DNA of 64,000 bases from assembly GCA_027493955.1 (NCBI GenBank), contig JAOSJT010000001.1, positions 2,343,131 to 2,407,130 on the forward strand. The letters run 5' to 3'. The stretch's first letter is position 1; every line of letters begins with the position of its first letter. A program made the position numbers and the translations under genes. The stretch is from Bacteroidia bacterium (lineage in GTDB: Bacteria; Bacteroidota; Ignavibacteria; SZUA-365). The notes beneath the pieces are model-generated. The model was not told the origin of the DNA. It worked only from the letters and a program-made list of their open reading frames with translations, and ran no database searches. Shown here piece after piece: positions 9,801 to 17,692 of the stretch.

Positions 9801-9896
9801 TGCGACGCCCTGGTAATTCATATACGGGGGCGATTGCGCGAGCAGTGTGGAAGCGCAGAGCAGGAAGAGTATGAAAATCGAGAGTGTTGTTCTCAT
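6849..9896 (-). CDS. Large secreted tail-fibre-like protein with glycine-rich solenoid repeats and peptidase-G2-like region
   Basis: The 1015-residue protein has a signal peptide ('LFLLCASTLLAQ') and the 'MNYQGVARSVDGTLL' N-terminal module that opens many Bacteroidota surface proteins. Residues about 200-400 hold roughly six copies of a ~42-residue unit with the pattern 'NGLxVEGxVGIGTxxPxSxLxVxGN', as in trimeric phage-fibre-type solenoids. A second repeat zone follows ('VGGTLEVDGVTT', 'VGVDLGVGRDAYVGRDL'). Around residue 700-860 'SGSADYAEWLERAD', 'GDIVGAHGGKITRK' and 'GDYILPSGRDNG' resemble the peptidase G2/intramolecular-chaperone-associated domain of phage and Bacteroidota fibres. The C-terminus is helical. 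No T9SS domain is seen. It probably forms an extended trimeric surface fibre; autoproteolysis is only a possibility. Confidence 0.85.
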   Translation of the reverse strand: MRTTLSIFILFLLCASTLLAQSPPYMNYQGVARSVDGTLLQDKAMSLRISILKNGPTGPEVYNELHSVQTNEYGLFTLNIGAGELRQGALDALDWGKNSYWLQVELDENGGTNYSLLGASQLLSVPYAFHAIHADKADRLSSTDGRSESTGPLPSNGSPWSTRGNVGTDASLDFVGTSDDVALVFRTDNLERMRLTAYGKLGVATPTPASQMDVKGNVTIGETWGGSKAAPESGLIVEGNVGIGEAYPAAKLEVAGEVVVGKDWTGVHLPPMNGVLVEGRVGIGTPSPGSSLGVKGNVAVGTNFSENQAPANGAAIEGKLGVGTTIPKSTVGIAGNTSIGSQYAREFEAPSNGLIVQGDVGFGTEAPLSRLGVAGNVAIGSTYASSFPAPEDGLMVEGPIWSGVTESEYAFHIIGNSFLDGTAEITGNTKVGGTLEVDGVTTIYDETDVPVIVDFYSVSDASFNGSFRTMGGAGVKKNLNVGVDLGVGRDAYVGRDLKVGGTAKFKNLVVENQAEIGTNPDPNFDANLNPNPLFPVSFVNEGDALFKGITTVENATQSTAKNNGALIVKGGVGVDKNVNLGGQMHINYAGPAFSSSEKEKYPIFVEGAKHGMSIKLNESETSTDNNYIGFWDNTKQRGAITGETLGERAGSLEYVLMTLGHVFDVADAAVELISSITDFRVGVGLGVVTVTPGIAKIVYNTVKIILLAAQVINEQVTYLTEYGVAYSSGSADYAEWLERADPAEMLTYGDIVGAHGGKITRKIEGADMVFVISKSPIVLGNVPPAGSEHLFEKCAFLGQVPVKVSGPVNIGDYILPSGRDNGIGMAVAPDDLTAEQAKIVVGVAWSTLARGVPGYVNVAVGMPVKAGLEVLQKQQETIGTLETRMTAMESVLRELIPDLDQRLAAVGAEPLTGGTVNPSSGASHIDPDPVVDPKDREADANILTEEIFNRAVGIAIDQYRSMGHDPNLNPVLRRLGQEPAFRATYLQAMKTLIRTDGDRSELERIIREAQDAPRN

Positions 9897-9919
9897 TGCA
9901 AATCTATTGGATGTTGTTG

Positions 9920-10408
9920 TTACTCTGCCTTGACGATTTTGTAGAGCGCCGTTTGTCCACCTGTGGGAGAGAGCGCTGCGAGGAGATAGAGGCCCGCCGG
10001 AAGCGATGTCAGCTGCAAGCGAACCATACGTTCGCCGGTTCTGACCTCATGCCGTAATACCGGCTCACCGAGCAGGTTGTACAGTACGAGACGCATATCC
10101 TCTTTGACGCCGTCCAGCGACACCAGCACCGAATAGCGGGCCGGGTTCGGGTACAGCTGCAAGCTGAAGGGTACGCCTCGGTCTTTCATGGGGATAACGG
10201 TGAGGAAGGACTGTTGAAATCCCTCCGTCAGCGCGGTGGAGCCGGTGGACCGCGTTTCCACGGCAGTCTGGCCGACGGTCCAGGAGATGCTCACAGACGG
10301 CGTCTGCGCATGCCCTCCTGATACGGCTATGACGGATGGCTCAATACGCTGAGCGTGCACGATCCCTGCGATGCACCACAAGATCAGCACGAGAATGAGT
10401 TTGTTCAT
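9920..10408 (-). CDS. Small secreted protein with T9SS type A sorting domain
   Basis: The 162-residue protein has a signal peptide ('LILVLILWCIAGIVHAQ'), a short N-terminal module with 'ISWTVGQTAVET' and 'LTEGFQQ', and a C-terminal T9SS type A domain ('LQLYPNPARYSVLVSL', 'LVLYNLLGEPVLRHEV', 'LPAGLYLLAAL', ending 'TALYKIVKAE'). The 'SWTVGQ...TEGFQQ' module directly before a sorting domain is common in Bacteroidota. The start is the ATG at 10408, 10 nt after GGAGGT; an upstream GTG is too close to that site. It follows the LuxR-type regulator gene and the palindrome at 10558-10589. Confidence 0.85.
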   Translation of the reverse strand: MNKLILVLILWCIAGIVHAQRIEPSVIAVSGGHAQTPSVSISWTVGQTAVETRSTGSTALTEGFQQSFLTVIPMKDRGVPFSLQLYPNPARYSVLVSLDGVKEDMRLVLYNLLGEPVLRHEVRTGERMVRLQLTSLPAGLYLLAALSPTGGQTALYKIVKAE

Positions 10409-10557
10409 GGATAACACGACCTCCGTTACATGATGAAAATATTCAATCCACCACAGATGCCGGAGAGCATCGTGCCGTTCCGCGATACAGACGGCGAAAT
10501 TTCCGTCAGCTACGTAACCATGTTCCTGCGTAGTGCAGTATACTCTTTTTCCCTAGT

Positions 10558-10589
10558 CCCATAAATACGCACTTATACGTATTTATGGG
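10558..10589. promoter_or_regulatory. Perfect 12-bp inverted repeat between the regulator and the T9SS gene
   Basis: CCCATAAATACG (10558-10569) and its exact complement (10578-10589) flank an 8-nt loop. It lies 10 bp past the regulator stop codon and upstream of the T9SS gene, so it could be a terminator stem (no T-run follows) or an operator. It contains the 16-nt sequence AATACGCACTTATACG (10564-10579), found again at 15244-15259. Confidence 0.5.
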
Positions 10590-10599
10590 AATTGTGCTT

Positions 10600-11283
10600 T
10601 CAATCGGTTGCGTTGCGCTTCAACGCATACGCCAGTAAGGCGTTGCTCCCCCGTAGTCCGAGTTTTCGCGCAATATTTGCCCGGTGCTTTTGAACAGTCC
10701 GGTAGCTGATAAACAGAAGGTCGGCGATTTGCTTGCTTGTACGTCCGTGTCCGAGATGGGTGAGAATCTGCAATTCGGTGGCGGTGAGCTCGAATTCTTT
10801 GCTCTCGTTTACCTCTGATACCGAGGGAAGGGAAGCGAGAATGGATCGTGCTTTGTCGCTGACATAGGTTTTCCCCCCCGAGGCCGATCGTACAGCGGTA
10901 ATCATTTCTTCCTCGCTGTCCAGCGATGTCACGAAAAGTCGGGCAGTGTCTCTGACCCGCATGAGATGCTCGTTGCCATTCCCCTGAAGTACGTATATGA
11001 TGGAGGTTGATAATCCCTGCTGATGTAAACGTCGGAGCAGTACAGCAGCACCTCCACCCGACAATTCCACATCCAGAATGCATACCTCCGGTCGATACAG
11101 ATCAACCGCGTGAAGTGCATCCGTGATGTCATGCGCTTCGGCGACAACATGAATATCGTTCGTTGCATGCAAGGCGTCACGCAACCCGCGTGTGAAAAGT
11201 CTGCTTGACAAGGCGAGAAGTACGCTGCTGACGCAGCCTTTTCTCGGATCCTGTCGTAAGTGACCGATTGTCGGTTTGATCAT
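10600..11283 (-). CDS. LuxR/NarL-type regulator with degenerate receiver domain
   Basis: The 227-residue protein has an N-terminal CheY-like receiver and a C-terminal LuxR helix-turn-helix (about residues 165-225: 'LTATELQILTHLGHGRTSKQ', then 'RTVQKHRANIARKLGL'). The receiver keeps an Asp at the phosphorylation-site position ('EVCILDVELSGG'). It lacks the acidic pair after strand 1 ('VLLALSSRLFTRGL') and the conserved Lys before alpha5 ('LFVTSLDSEEEM' where K-D-S is usual). This suggests a pseudo-receiver controlled by something other than a classical histidine kinase; no kinase gene is nearby. It sits between two T9SS genes, and a 16-nt motif is shared by the intergenic regions on either side. 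Confidence 0.88.
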   Translation of the reverse strand: MIKPTIGHLRQDPRKGCVSSVLLALSSRLFTRGLRDALHATNDIHVVAEAHDITDALHAVDLYRPEVCILDVELSGGGAAVLLRRLHQQGLSTSIIYVLQGNGNEHLMRVRDTARLFVTSLDSEEEMITAVRSASGGKTYVSDKARSILASLPSVSEVNESKEFELTATELQILTHLGHGRTSKQIADLLFISYRTVQKHRANIARKLGLRGSNALLAYALKRNATD

Positions 11284-11504
11284 TGCCAGCTGACACTCAT
11301 GAATATCCGGGGCTTATCGCGTGGTAAAGTAGCACAGGATGAACGGCAATTCAAAACCCGGGCCATCCACCGCTGCCGCTTCCTCACCTCGTAACCCGAG
11401 GGTTCAGACGGAAGAAGAACACGACGACCGAAGAAAGCCGCAACCGGAGTGTACCCGATTTGATTCCGAACTCATTCAGGATCTCATTCCCTGGTCTGCG
11501 TCGG

Positions 11505-11543
11505 GAAAGAAAAATCCCGGCCGGTTGCACACCGGCCGGGATT
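11505..11543 (-). terminator. Rho-independent terminator after the beta-helix/HYR gene
   Basis: A perfect 13-bp stem (11513-11525 with 11531-11543), 5-nt loop, is followed on the minus strand by TTTTTCTTT. It lies 28 bp beyond the stop codon at 11571. Confidence 0.9.
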
Positions 11544-11570
11544 GAGAGATAAGAGAGAATAGTGCGAGAC

Positions 11571-14500
11571 CTAGCGGGCAAGCAACATTTTCTGCTCGAG
11601 ACGAACATCGCCGGCTCGGAGCTGATATATGTACATGCCGCTGGGTACGGTTTCGCCCGCATCCGAACGGCCGTCCCAGGTGACGGAATAGGATCCGGCA
11701 TCCAGCACGACATCGAACAGCGTGCGGATGGGACGACCCATGACGTCGAAGATGACCAATTCCATATGCCGGGTATCCGGCGTACCGAAACTGATCGTCG
11801 TGGTCGGGTTGAAGGGATTCGGGTAGTTTTGTGCCAGTGTCACACCGGTTGGAATGGGCAATTCGCCTTCCTCGATGTCCGCATCCTTCGGCTTTTGCGT
11901 CGGGACGGTTACCGTGGCTGAAGCGAAGGTGGTGTTATTCGCGGCGTCAATGGCTTCGTAGGTGATGGTGTACGTACGGGGGCCATTATCGCGCTTCGCG
12001 CGAAGCTGGAACATATCGTCGAATACACCGATGGTCTCACCTACGATATCGCCGTTGGCATTCTGGTTGCATGTGATGGACGTCAGACGCGCAGTGGTAC
12101 CCGGCACGTTGTCCCACACTTCCACGGTGGCCTTGATATCGTACAGTTTGTTATCCGCCGGCCAGAGATACCGCGGGGCGACTTTCACCCAAATCTGCGG
12201 CGCCTCATTATCCTCGACTGTGACCGTGAAACTGCATGTCGCGGTTTGATTACTTCCGTCAATGGCGAGGTAGGAAACCGTGGTTGTCCCGAGGGGGAAG
12301 AAGGAACCGCTACCGAGACCTTCGGTACGGATCACTTCAACATCCGCGCATGTACTGTTGGCGACAGGGGGGGTGAAGTTGACGACAGCACCGGCCATGC
12401 CAGGATCGGTGCTCACAACAATGTTGGCCGGGCAGGCAATCGTGGGCGGATCACCGACGACGGTAACCAGCTGTACGTCTGTCGACCGATTGCCGTAGGC
12501 GTCTGTCGCGGTCCAGATAATACGGTGCACGCCAACGGACAGCGTACTGCCGGCGTTATTCACGAGATTGGGTACGCCGCAATTATCCGTACCTGTCGCC
12601 GTGCCGAGGACGTTGTTGTCCACGGTCCAATAGCACAGACCCGGATCGGCATCCACCACGATGTCGGGCGGTGCGACCACAGTCGGAATGTTGCCATCGA
12701 AGATTGTGACCTTTTGAATGGCGCTGGCGGAGTTGCCGTTTCCATCCGTAGCAATCCAGGTCACGAGAGTGACACCAATCGGAAAAGTTGCGGGCTTATT
12801 ATTGCTCAGGGTAACCCCGGTGCAGTTATCGACGGCACTCGGAAGGCCGAGGTTGACGTTCGCACCATCGCGATAGCACACTCCGGGATCAGCGATCAAG
12901 TTCAGATCACCAGGAGCGGAGATCGCGGGCGGTGTCTGATCGACAACGGTCACCGTCTGGTTACCGGTTGCGAGATTTCCGGAGGGATCCACCGCGGACC
13001 AGGTAACCGTTGTAGCACCGAGTTGGAAAAAGGCCGGAGCGTTGTTGGAAATGGTCGCGGAGCAGTTGTCCGTCGCCGAGGCCGTGCCCAGGGGCACCAA
13101 GCCGCGCGAAATCGAACAGGCATTTCCGGGAGCGGTGACGGTGACGTTCGCGGGCACAGTCAATACTGGCGCACTATTGTCAATAACTGTCACCGTCTGT
13201 TTGGCGAGCGTGATGTTGCCGTTGTTATCCTCTACCGTCCAGATCACCGTGGTAACACCAACGGGGAACGGTCCGGCGGGGCTACTGGAAACGGAACTGA
13301 TTCCACACGCATCCGTCGTTGTTGGCGTTCCGAGATTCACGGCCGCATTGCATGCATTCCCAGCCGCGTTCACCGAAATGTTGGCGGGAGGAGTGACCGC
13401 AGGCGGCGTCCGATCCACAACAAACACATCTATGTTTTGTGTCGTCACATTGTGAGCCCGATCCCGGACAGTGAGCGTCACCGATACGGTACCGATGTCA
13501 CTGCAGGAATAGCTGGTTTTGCTGATGCTCTTACTCACCACTTCGCAGTTATCGAAAGCGCTGAGAATGAGTGTATCGGCCGAGATATTGGCTGTGCCCG
13601 TAGCGGAATCCAGATAGACGGTAAATCCAGGGAACGGGGTAAATGTAGGCGCCTCGGTATCGAGTATGCCCTGCGCCTCGTAAGCGCCGATGTCCGGCTT
13701 TGCGATGCCGTCATTATCACCATTCACCTTGCGATTGCTGCCGCGCTGATCCTTCATGTTGAAGGTACCCGTGCTGTCCGCCGCATCAACCGCACGTGAG
13801 CAAGCAAGGAGTCCGTGCGTCTTGGTGACGCCCGCATTCAGTCGCAGATCATCCAAGCCGGCATTCACTGGTTTCGAAAGAGTTCCGGTGAGGTCGCTGC
13901 CGAGCCACCCGCTGCTGCCCGCGTCGTCTTGCACGAGATTCGTCCCGGTCGATGAAGCAGCACCAGACACATTGGGCCCCACGGGAGCGCTATTTTCCGC
14001 GAAAATGCTACGCTTTGTGGAGAAGGTCCCGGCGTTCCACACACCGCCACCGTTATCGGCGCCGTTGAAGGCGACTGTTGAAAAATCGACTGTTGCTGAA
14101 CCACCAACGGCGTTCGCAAGTCCGCCACCATTGTTGTCGGCCGTATTTCCGCTCAACGTGGAACTATGCACGGTGAGTGTGCCGGCATTGAATACGCCGC
14201 CGCCATTGCCCGCGTTGTTGCCGCTCGCAGTAGATTGCAGCGAGGAAAGCGTTCCGCCGAATGCCAATGAAATCGCCCCGCCATTGGCGCCCGCGGAATT
14301 ATCCTCGAAACTTGTGTTGGTAATCGTGGCAGTGACAGCACCGAGATTGAGAGCACCACCGCTTGAGCCGGCACCATTGTCTCTGAACACACAGCTGTCG
14401 ATTCCGATAGTACCAGCCTCCGCATAGACAGCACCGCCATTGAAAAACGCATCGTTATTCAAAAAACGGCATTTGGAGAGCAGGAGCGTGCTGCCGTCGT

Positions 14501-15017
14501 GCCAGATTGCGCCGCCATTGCTGATTGCGGTGCTCCAGCGGAAATCGCAGGATTTGACAGACAGCCAGTTGCGCGACATGAACACCGCGCCATTCAATGC
14601 GCGGCCGCTGGAAAATGAGAGATCGGTGATCAGCAATGCCGCGCTGTCGAGATTGAAGAGACTCGACAAATCATTGCCGTTGATCTCCAGAGCTGCCGCA
14701 CCGGGTCCGGTGATGATCAGATCTTCCGGCACGTTGATTGTGCCAAGAGTAAGGTAAATCGAACCTCGCACGACCGGGCCGAAAAGAATCATATCTCCGG
14801 AACCCGCGTAGGTTATTGCTTCGCGAAGACTCGTACCGGCGCCCACGGTGGAGTCCGCCGAGGCATCGAGTTCATCTACAAGCGTTGTGACGACATGGGA
14901 TACGTTACTGAATACCGGTTGAGCGATCATCCTGCCCTGCGGCAGCGTCGCCATTCCGGCCAGCAGCAAGCCCAATATCGGTAAACGCTTAAAAAACGTT
15001 GTTACTGCAGACATCAT
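11571..15017 (-). CDS. Large secreted protein: parallel beta-helix, HYR repeats, T9SS sorting domain
   Basis: The 1148-residue protein starts 'MMSAVTTFFKRLPIL' with a signal peptide ending near 'GRMIAQ'. Residues about 50-420 are a right-handed parallel beta-helix of the PMP/autotransporter type, with many 'NGGAI', 'NNGGGL' and 'GNGGGVFN' turns. From about 450 to 960 there are six or so HYR/Ig-like domains ('DRTPPAVTPPANISV', 'DNSAPVLTVPANVTV', 'TVTWSAVDPSGNLATG'). A T9SS domain closes the protein ('LAQNYPNPFNPTTTISF', 'SGMYIYQL', 'KMLLAR'). It is expected on the cell surface or released; adhesion is a reasonable guess but not shown. The start at 15017 follows AGGA; a longer frame to 15155 would put about 46 charged residues before the signal peptide and is rejected. 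Confidence 0.9.
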   Translation of the reverse strand: MMSAVTTFFKRLPILGLLLAGMATLPQGRMIAQPVFSNVSHVVTTLVDELDASADSTVGAGTSLREAITYAGSGDMILFGPVVRGSIYLTLGTINVPEDLIITGPGAAALEINGNDLSSLFNLDSAALLITDLSFSSGRALNGAVFMSRNWLSVKSCDFRWSTAISNGGAIWHDGSTLLLSKCRFLNNDAFFNGGAVYAEAGTIGIDSCVFRDNGAGSSGGALNLGAVTATITNTSFEDNSAGANGGAISLAFGGTLSSLQSTASGNNAGNGGGVFNAGTLTVHSSTLSGNTADNNGGGLANAVGGSATVDFSTVAFNGADNGGGVWNAGTFSTKRSIFAENSAPVGPNVSGAASSTGTNLVQDDAGSSGWLGSDLTGTLSKPVNAGLDDLRLNAGVTKTHGLLACSRAVDAADSTGTFNMKDQRGSNRKVNGDNDGIAKPDIGAYEAQGILDTEAPTFTPFPGFTVYLDSATGTANISADTLILSAFDNCEVVSKSISKTSYSCSDIGTVSVTLTVRDRAHNVTTQNIDVFVVDRTPPAVTPPANISVNAAGNACNAAVNLGTPTTTDACGISSVSSSPAGPFPVGVTTVIWTVEDNNGNITLAKQTVTVIDNSAPVLTVPANVTVTAPGNACSISRGLVPLGTASATDNCSATISNNAPAFFQLGATTVTWSAVDPSGNLATGNQTVTVVDQTPPAISAPGDLNLIADPGVCYRDGANVNLGLPSAVDNCTGVTLSNNKPATFPIGVTLVTWIATDGNGNSASAIQKVTIFDGNIPTVVAPPDIVVDADPGLCYWTVDNNVLGTATGTDNCGVPNLVNNAGSTLSVGVHRIIWTATDAYGNRSTDVQLVTVVGDPPTIACPANIVVSTDPGMAGAVVNFTPPVANSTCADVEVIRTEGLGSGSFFPLGTTTVSYLAIDGSNQTATCSFTVTVEDNEAPQIWVKVAPRYLWPADNKLYDIKATVEVWDNVPGTTARLTSITCNQNANGDIVGETIGVFDDMFQLRAKRDNGPRTYTITYEAIDAANNTTFASATVTVPTQKPKDADIEEGELPIPTGVTLAQNYPNPFNPTTTISFGTPDTRHMELVIFDVMGRPIRTLFDVVLDAGSYSVTWDGRSDAGETVPSGMYIYQLRAGDVRLEQKMLLAR

Positions 15018-15243
15018 CGTGATCCTGCTCCAATTGTTGTTGATCGGGAATTGGAGACGGAGCACTGATCCTTTCGGAGCTACGCAGGGATGGACCTTCC
15101 ATTCCTGGTCGCGCCGACCGCTTTGCGCCGCGCATTGCAGTCGTTCAGACTCCATCGTCTTGCAGGAACATGGAGGTGTCCGTTGCGGTGCGGCAGTGGG
15201 AATGATTCAACGTTGAAATTTCGCGAATACATCCATTTCTCAC

Positions 15244-15259
15244 AATACGCACTTATACG
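15244..15259. promoter_or_regulatory. Second copy of the 16-nt motif AATACGCACTTATACG
   Basis: Identical to 10564-10579. It has two ATACG half-sites exactly 10 bp apart, one helical turn. Here it is 227 bp upstream of the beta-helix/HYR gene start. It is a candidate binding site for the LuxR-type protein encoded at 10600-11283; this is inference from position only. Confidence 0.35.
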
Positions 15260-15742
15260 CATATCCTGTTCGCCCTCCGTTGTACCGTCTCGCCGCAACA
15301 CTGCGGTGACCATGCGCCAGAGCGGTTGACACGGCGACGACAGCGAAGGTGCGAGCGCAGGAAGCACGCAAGGGATCGGTGATCTCGGCAATGCTCCCGG
15401 GATCGCTACGATGAAGCATGGTTTGCGATTGTATGCGAAGACGAATCCGGTACGGGAGCTTCGATGCTCGAGCACAAAGATTTCCTTCCCAAACTTTTGT
15501 ATATTTCAAATTGGTCGCACCGGAGTCTCCGCTGCCTGTTAATGACATCCTGAAGACAGTGCCTACTTTCCACGTGCGTTACGGAAAGAATCATGCTTCG
15601 AGACACTGCTCTACTGGCAACAGATTTTTGCGCCAAATCCGTGCTTTCGCAGCCCTCAGCATGACGAGGTTTGCCGGCGCAGAGATGTCACTTACGAAAT
15701 GTACCGGTGTCCACCTGAGGCGGACTGGTGGGTACACTCAGG

Positions 15743-15763
15743 TAGGACAGCATCCCTGTCCTA
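15743..15763 (+). terminator. Hairpin with T-run in the der leader
   Basis: TAGGACAG and its complement flank a CATCC loop, and TTTTT follows 7 nt later, 26 bp before the der start. It may be a weak terminator or attenuator. Confidence 0.35.
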
Positions 15764-15788
15764 TCACTCTTTTTACGGTGAGCTTATC

Positions 15789-17102
15789 ATGAATAAACCT
15801 GTCGTCGCCATCGTCGGTCGCCCGAATGTCGGGAAATCCACCCTCTTCAATCGTATCATCGGCGCGAGGACTGCCATCGTCATGGATGAACCCGGCGTGA
15901 CGAGAGACAGGCACTACGCCGAGACCGATTGGTCCGGGCGTGATTTCGTGCTCATCGACACCGGCGGCTATGTACCGGATTCCTCGGATGTGTTCGAACG
16001 CGCGATACGGGAACAAGTGCGACTGTCTATTGAGGAAGCAACCGTTATCGTCTTCATGGTGGACGGGAAGGACGGTCTCCTGCCCATGGACGCCGAGCTT
16101 GCGAACATGCTGCGCCGCTCAAAGAAAAAGGTCATCCTCGCGGTAAATAAAATCGACTCCACGAAAGCCGAACCGAAGCGTCACGAATTTCATGAGCTGG
16201 GTCTGGGAGAGCCCTACAGCGTGTCGGCGATTTCCGGTCGCAACACCGGCGACCTGCTCGATCTCATTATCGAGGGCTTCCCGTCGGCCGTAGAAGCCGA
16301 GGAACCCGACCACATGCAGCTCGCGATTATCGGGCGGCCCAACGTCGGCAAATCATCCATTACCAACGCAATACTGGGGAAAGAGCGCTCCATCGTTACC
16401 GATATCCCCGGTACGACTCGCGATGCGATCGACAGTCTGATCGAGCATGAAGGCCGGAAGATCACCCTCATCGACACGGCGGGATTGCGACGGAAGAGCA
16501 AGGTGAAGGACAATGTCGAGTTCTATTCGACTCTGCGGACAATGAAAAGCATACAGCGCTGCGATGTGGCGATGATCCTCTTCGATGCCTCCGAGGGACT
16601 GTTGCACCAGGACATCGATGTGCTGAATGAAGCCGCACGACTGAATAAAGGTCTCGTCATCGCGGTGAATAAATGGGATCTCGTGGAAAAAGACAGCAAG
16701 ACCGCCGATCTTATCGTCAAGGATATTCACGCGAAAATCAAGATGTTCGACTTCGTTCCCGTGATTTTCGTCTCGGCGCTCACGAAGCAGCGTGTGTTCA
16801 AGGCGCTCGACCTCTGCCTGCGCGTGTACGACGAGCGAAGCAAGCGCATCCCGACAGCCGAGCTCAACGACAACATCCTCGAAATCCTCCGTGCCACACC
16901 GCCACCCGCCACCCCGACGGGGCGCCAGGTCAAGGTGTACTATGCAACGCAGGTGCGGGAAGCGCCGCCGGTGATTGTGCTCTTCGCCAATGAGGCAAAG
17001 TACATTCCCGAAAGCTACCGCCGTTTTGTCGAACGCCGCGTCCGGGAAATCTGGGGATTCGAAGGCGTTCCGCTAACCGTACAATTCAGGTCCGGAAAGT
17101 AA
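15789..17102 (+). CDS. der: Ribosome-assembly GTPase Der (EngA)
   Basis: The 437-residue tandem GTPase has two complete G domains: '[11 protein letters not shown]', 'DTGGY' and 'NKID' in the first, and '[13 protein letters not shown]', 'DTAGLRRK' and 'NKWD' in the second, followed by the KH-like domain ending '[14 protein letters not shown]'. Der is essential for 50S subunit maturation and acts in the cytoplasm on ribosomes. The start is the ATG at 15789, at the family's usual position just before '[13 protein letters not shown]', with GGTGAG upstream; the 30 extra codons upstream are not conserved in type. Length is normal for the family. Confidence 0.98.
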   Translation: MNKPVVAIVGRPNVGKSTLFNRIIGARTAIVMDEPGVTRDRHYAETDWSGRDFVLIDTGGYVPDSSDVFERAIREQVRLSIEEATVIVFMVDGKDGLLPMDAELANMLRRSKKKVILAVNKIDSTKAEPKRHEFHELGLGEPYSVSAISGRNTGDLLDLIIEGFPSAVEAEEPDHMQLAIIGRPNVGKSSITNAILGKERSIVTDIPGTTRDAIDSLIEHEGRKITLIDTAGLRRKSKVKDNVEFYSTLRTMKSIQRCDVAMILFDASEGLLHQDIDVLNEAARLNKGLVIAVNKWDLVEKDSKTADLIVKDIHAKIKMFDFVPVIFVSALTKQRVFKALDLCLRVYDERSKRIPTAELNDNILEILRATPPPATPTGRQVKVYYATQVREAPPVIVLFANEAKYIPESYRRFVERRVREIWGFEGVPLTVQFRSGK

Positions 17103-17210
17103 GATAGCCATGCCCTGTGGGGGATGGAATTCATCGCCTGCTGTTGACCATGGTCCGCATTCTGCATACCGACCACGAAACCCCTCCTTCACTGAGCAGA
17201 GGATGCTGCG

Positions 17211-17501
17211 ATGAATGATCCCGCCTTGACACAGTTCACAAACAGTTTCCGCGACACCGGATTTTTTCTTCTCGCAATGCTGTCCACTGCGGTGGGAGTT
17301 CTCCTGATAGCGCAGTTGGGGATGACCGAGGATCCTATGGACTCCTTTTCCTTTGCCTGGACCCTGAGCTGTTTGATTCTCTTTGTGTCGAAGGAACAGA
17401 TACTCGTCGCTACTGTTGGCAGGCGCATGTATGGCGTTGTGATGCTGGGTTTCGTTTCCGGTACGGTGACCACACTGTTGAATGCGCTTTTCGCAGCGTA
17501 G
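17211..17501 (+). CDS. Small predicted membrane protein
   Basis: A 96-residue frame has three hydrophobic segments ('GFFLLAMLSTAVGVLLIAQ', 'FAWTLSCLILFVS', 'YGVVMLGFVSGTVTTLL'). An ATG preceded by GAGGATG-type purines lies 108 bp after der. No family was recognised. The hydrophobic pattern and loop charges look like a real inner-membrane protein, but the frame is short and could be spurious. Confidence 0.55.
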   Translation: MNDPALTQFTNSFRDTGFFLLAMLSTAVGVLLIAQLGMTEDPMDSFSFAWTLSCLILFVSKEQILVATVGRRMYGVVMLGFVSGTVTTLLNALFAA

Positions 17502-17692
17502 GAGAATCAAACGGAACGGACCCTCGCCCGGTGCGTGACGTTTGGCAGGATGCAGAAAGGTAGTCCGGTCAGACAGCAGGGGTAACGAGGAGCGAACCGA
17601 AGGAAAAGCGTTCCGGCTTGAACTCCAGCGATCTCACGATATTCTGTCGTCCGCGTCACAACGTGAAACGGTGCGTACGGGATTCTGGCGGT

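Larger units (their letters stand above)
15018..15788. other. 771-bp intergenic region between divergent genes
   Basis: No convincing gene was found here. It carries the 16-nt motif at 15244-15259, an A/T-rich stretch with TATATTTC at 15500-15507 that could be a promoter -10 for der, and a hairpin at 15743-15763 close to der. The size suggests promoters for both flanking genes. Confidence 0.5.

Noticed and set aside
11339-11545. 68-codon plus-strand frame after the regulator gene
   Set aside because: It ends in the terminator stem, has low-complexity composition and no Shine-Dalgarno.
12246-13799. 517-codon plus-strand frame
   Set aside because: Antisense shadow of HYR repeats in the gene at 11571-15017; the minus-strand protein is well supported.
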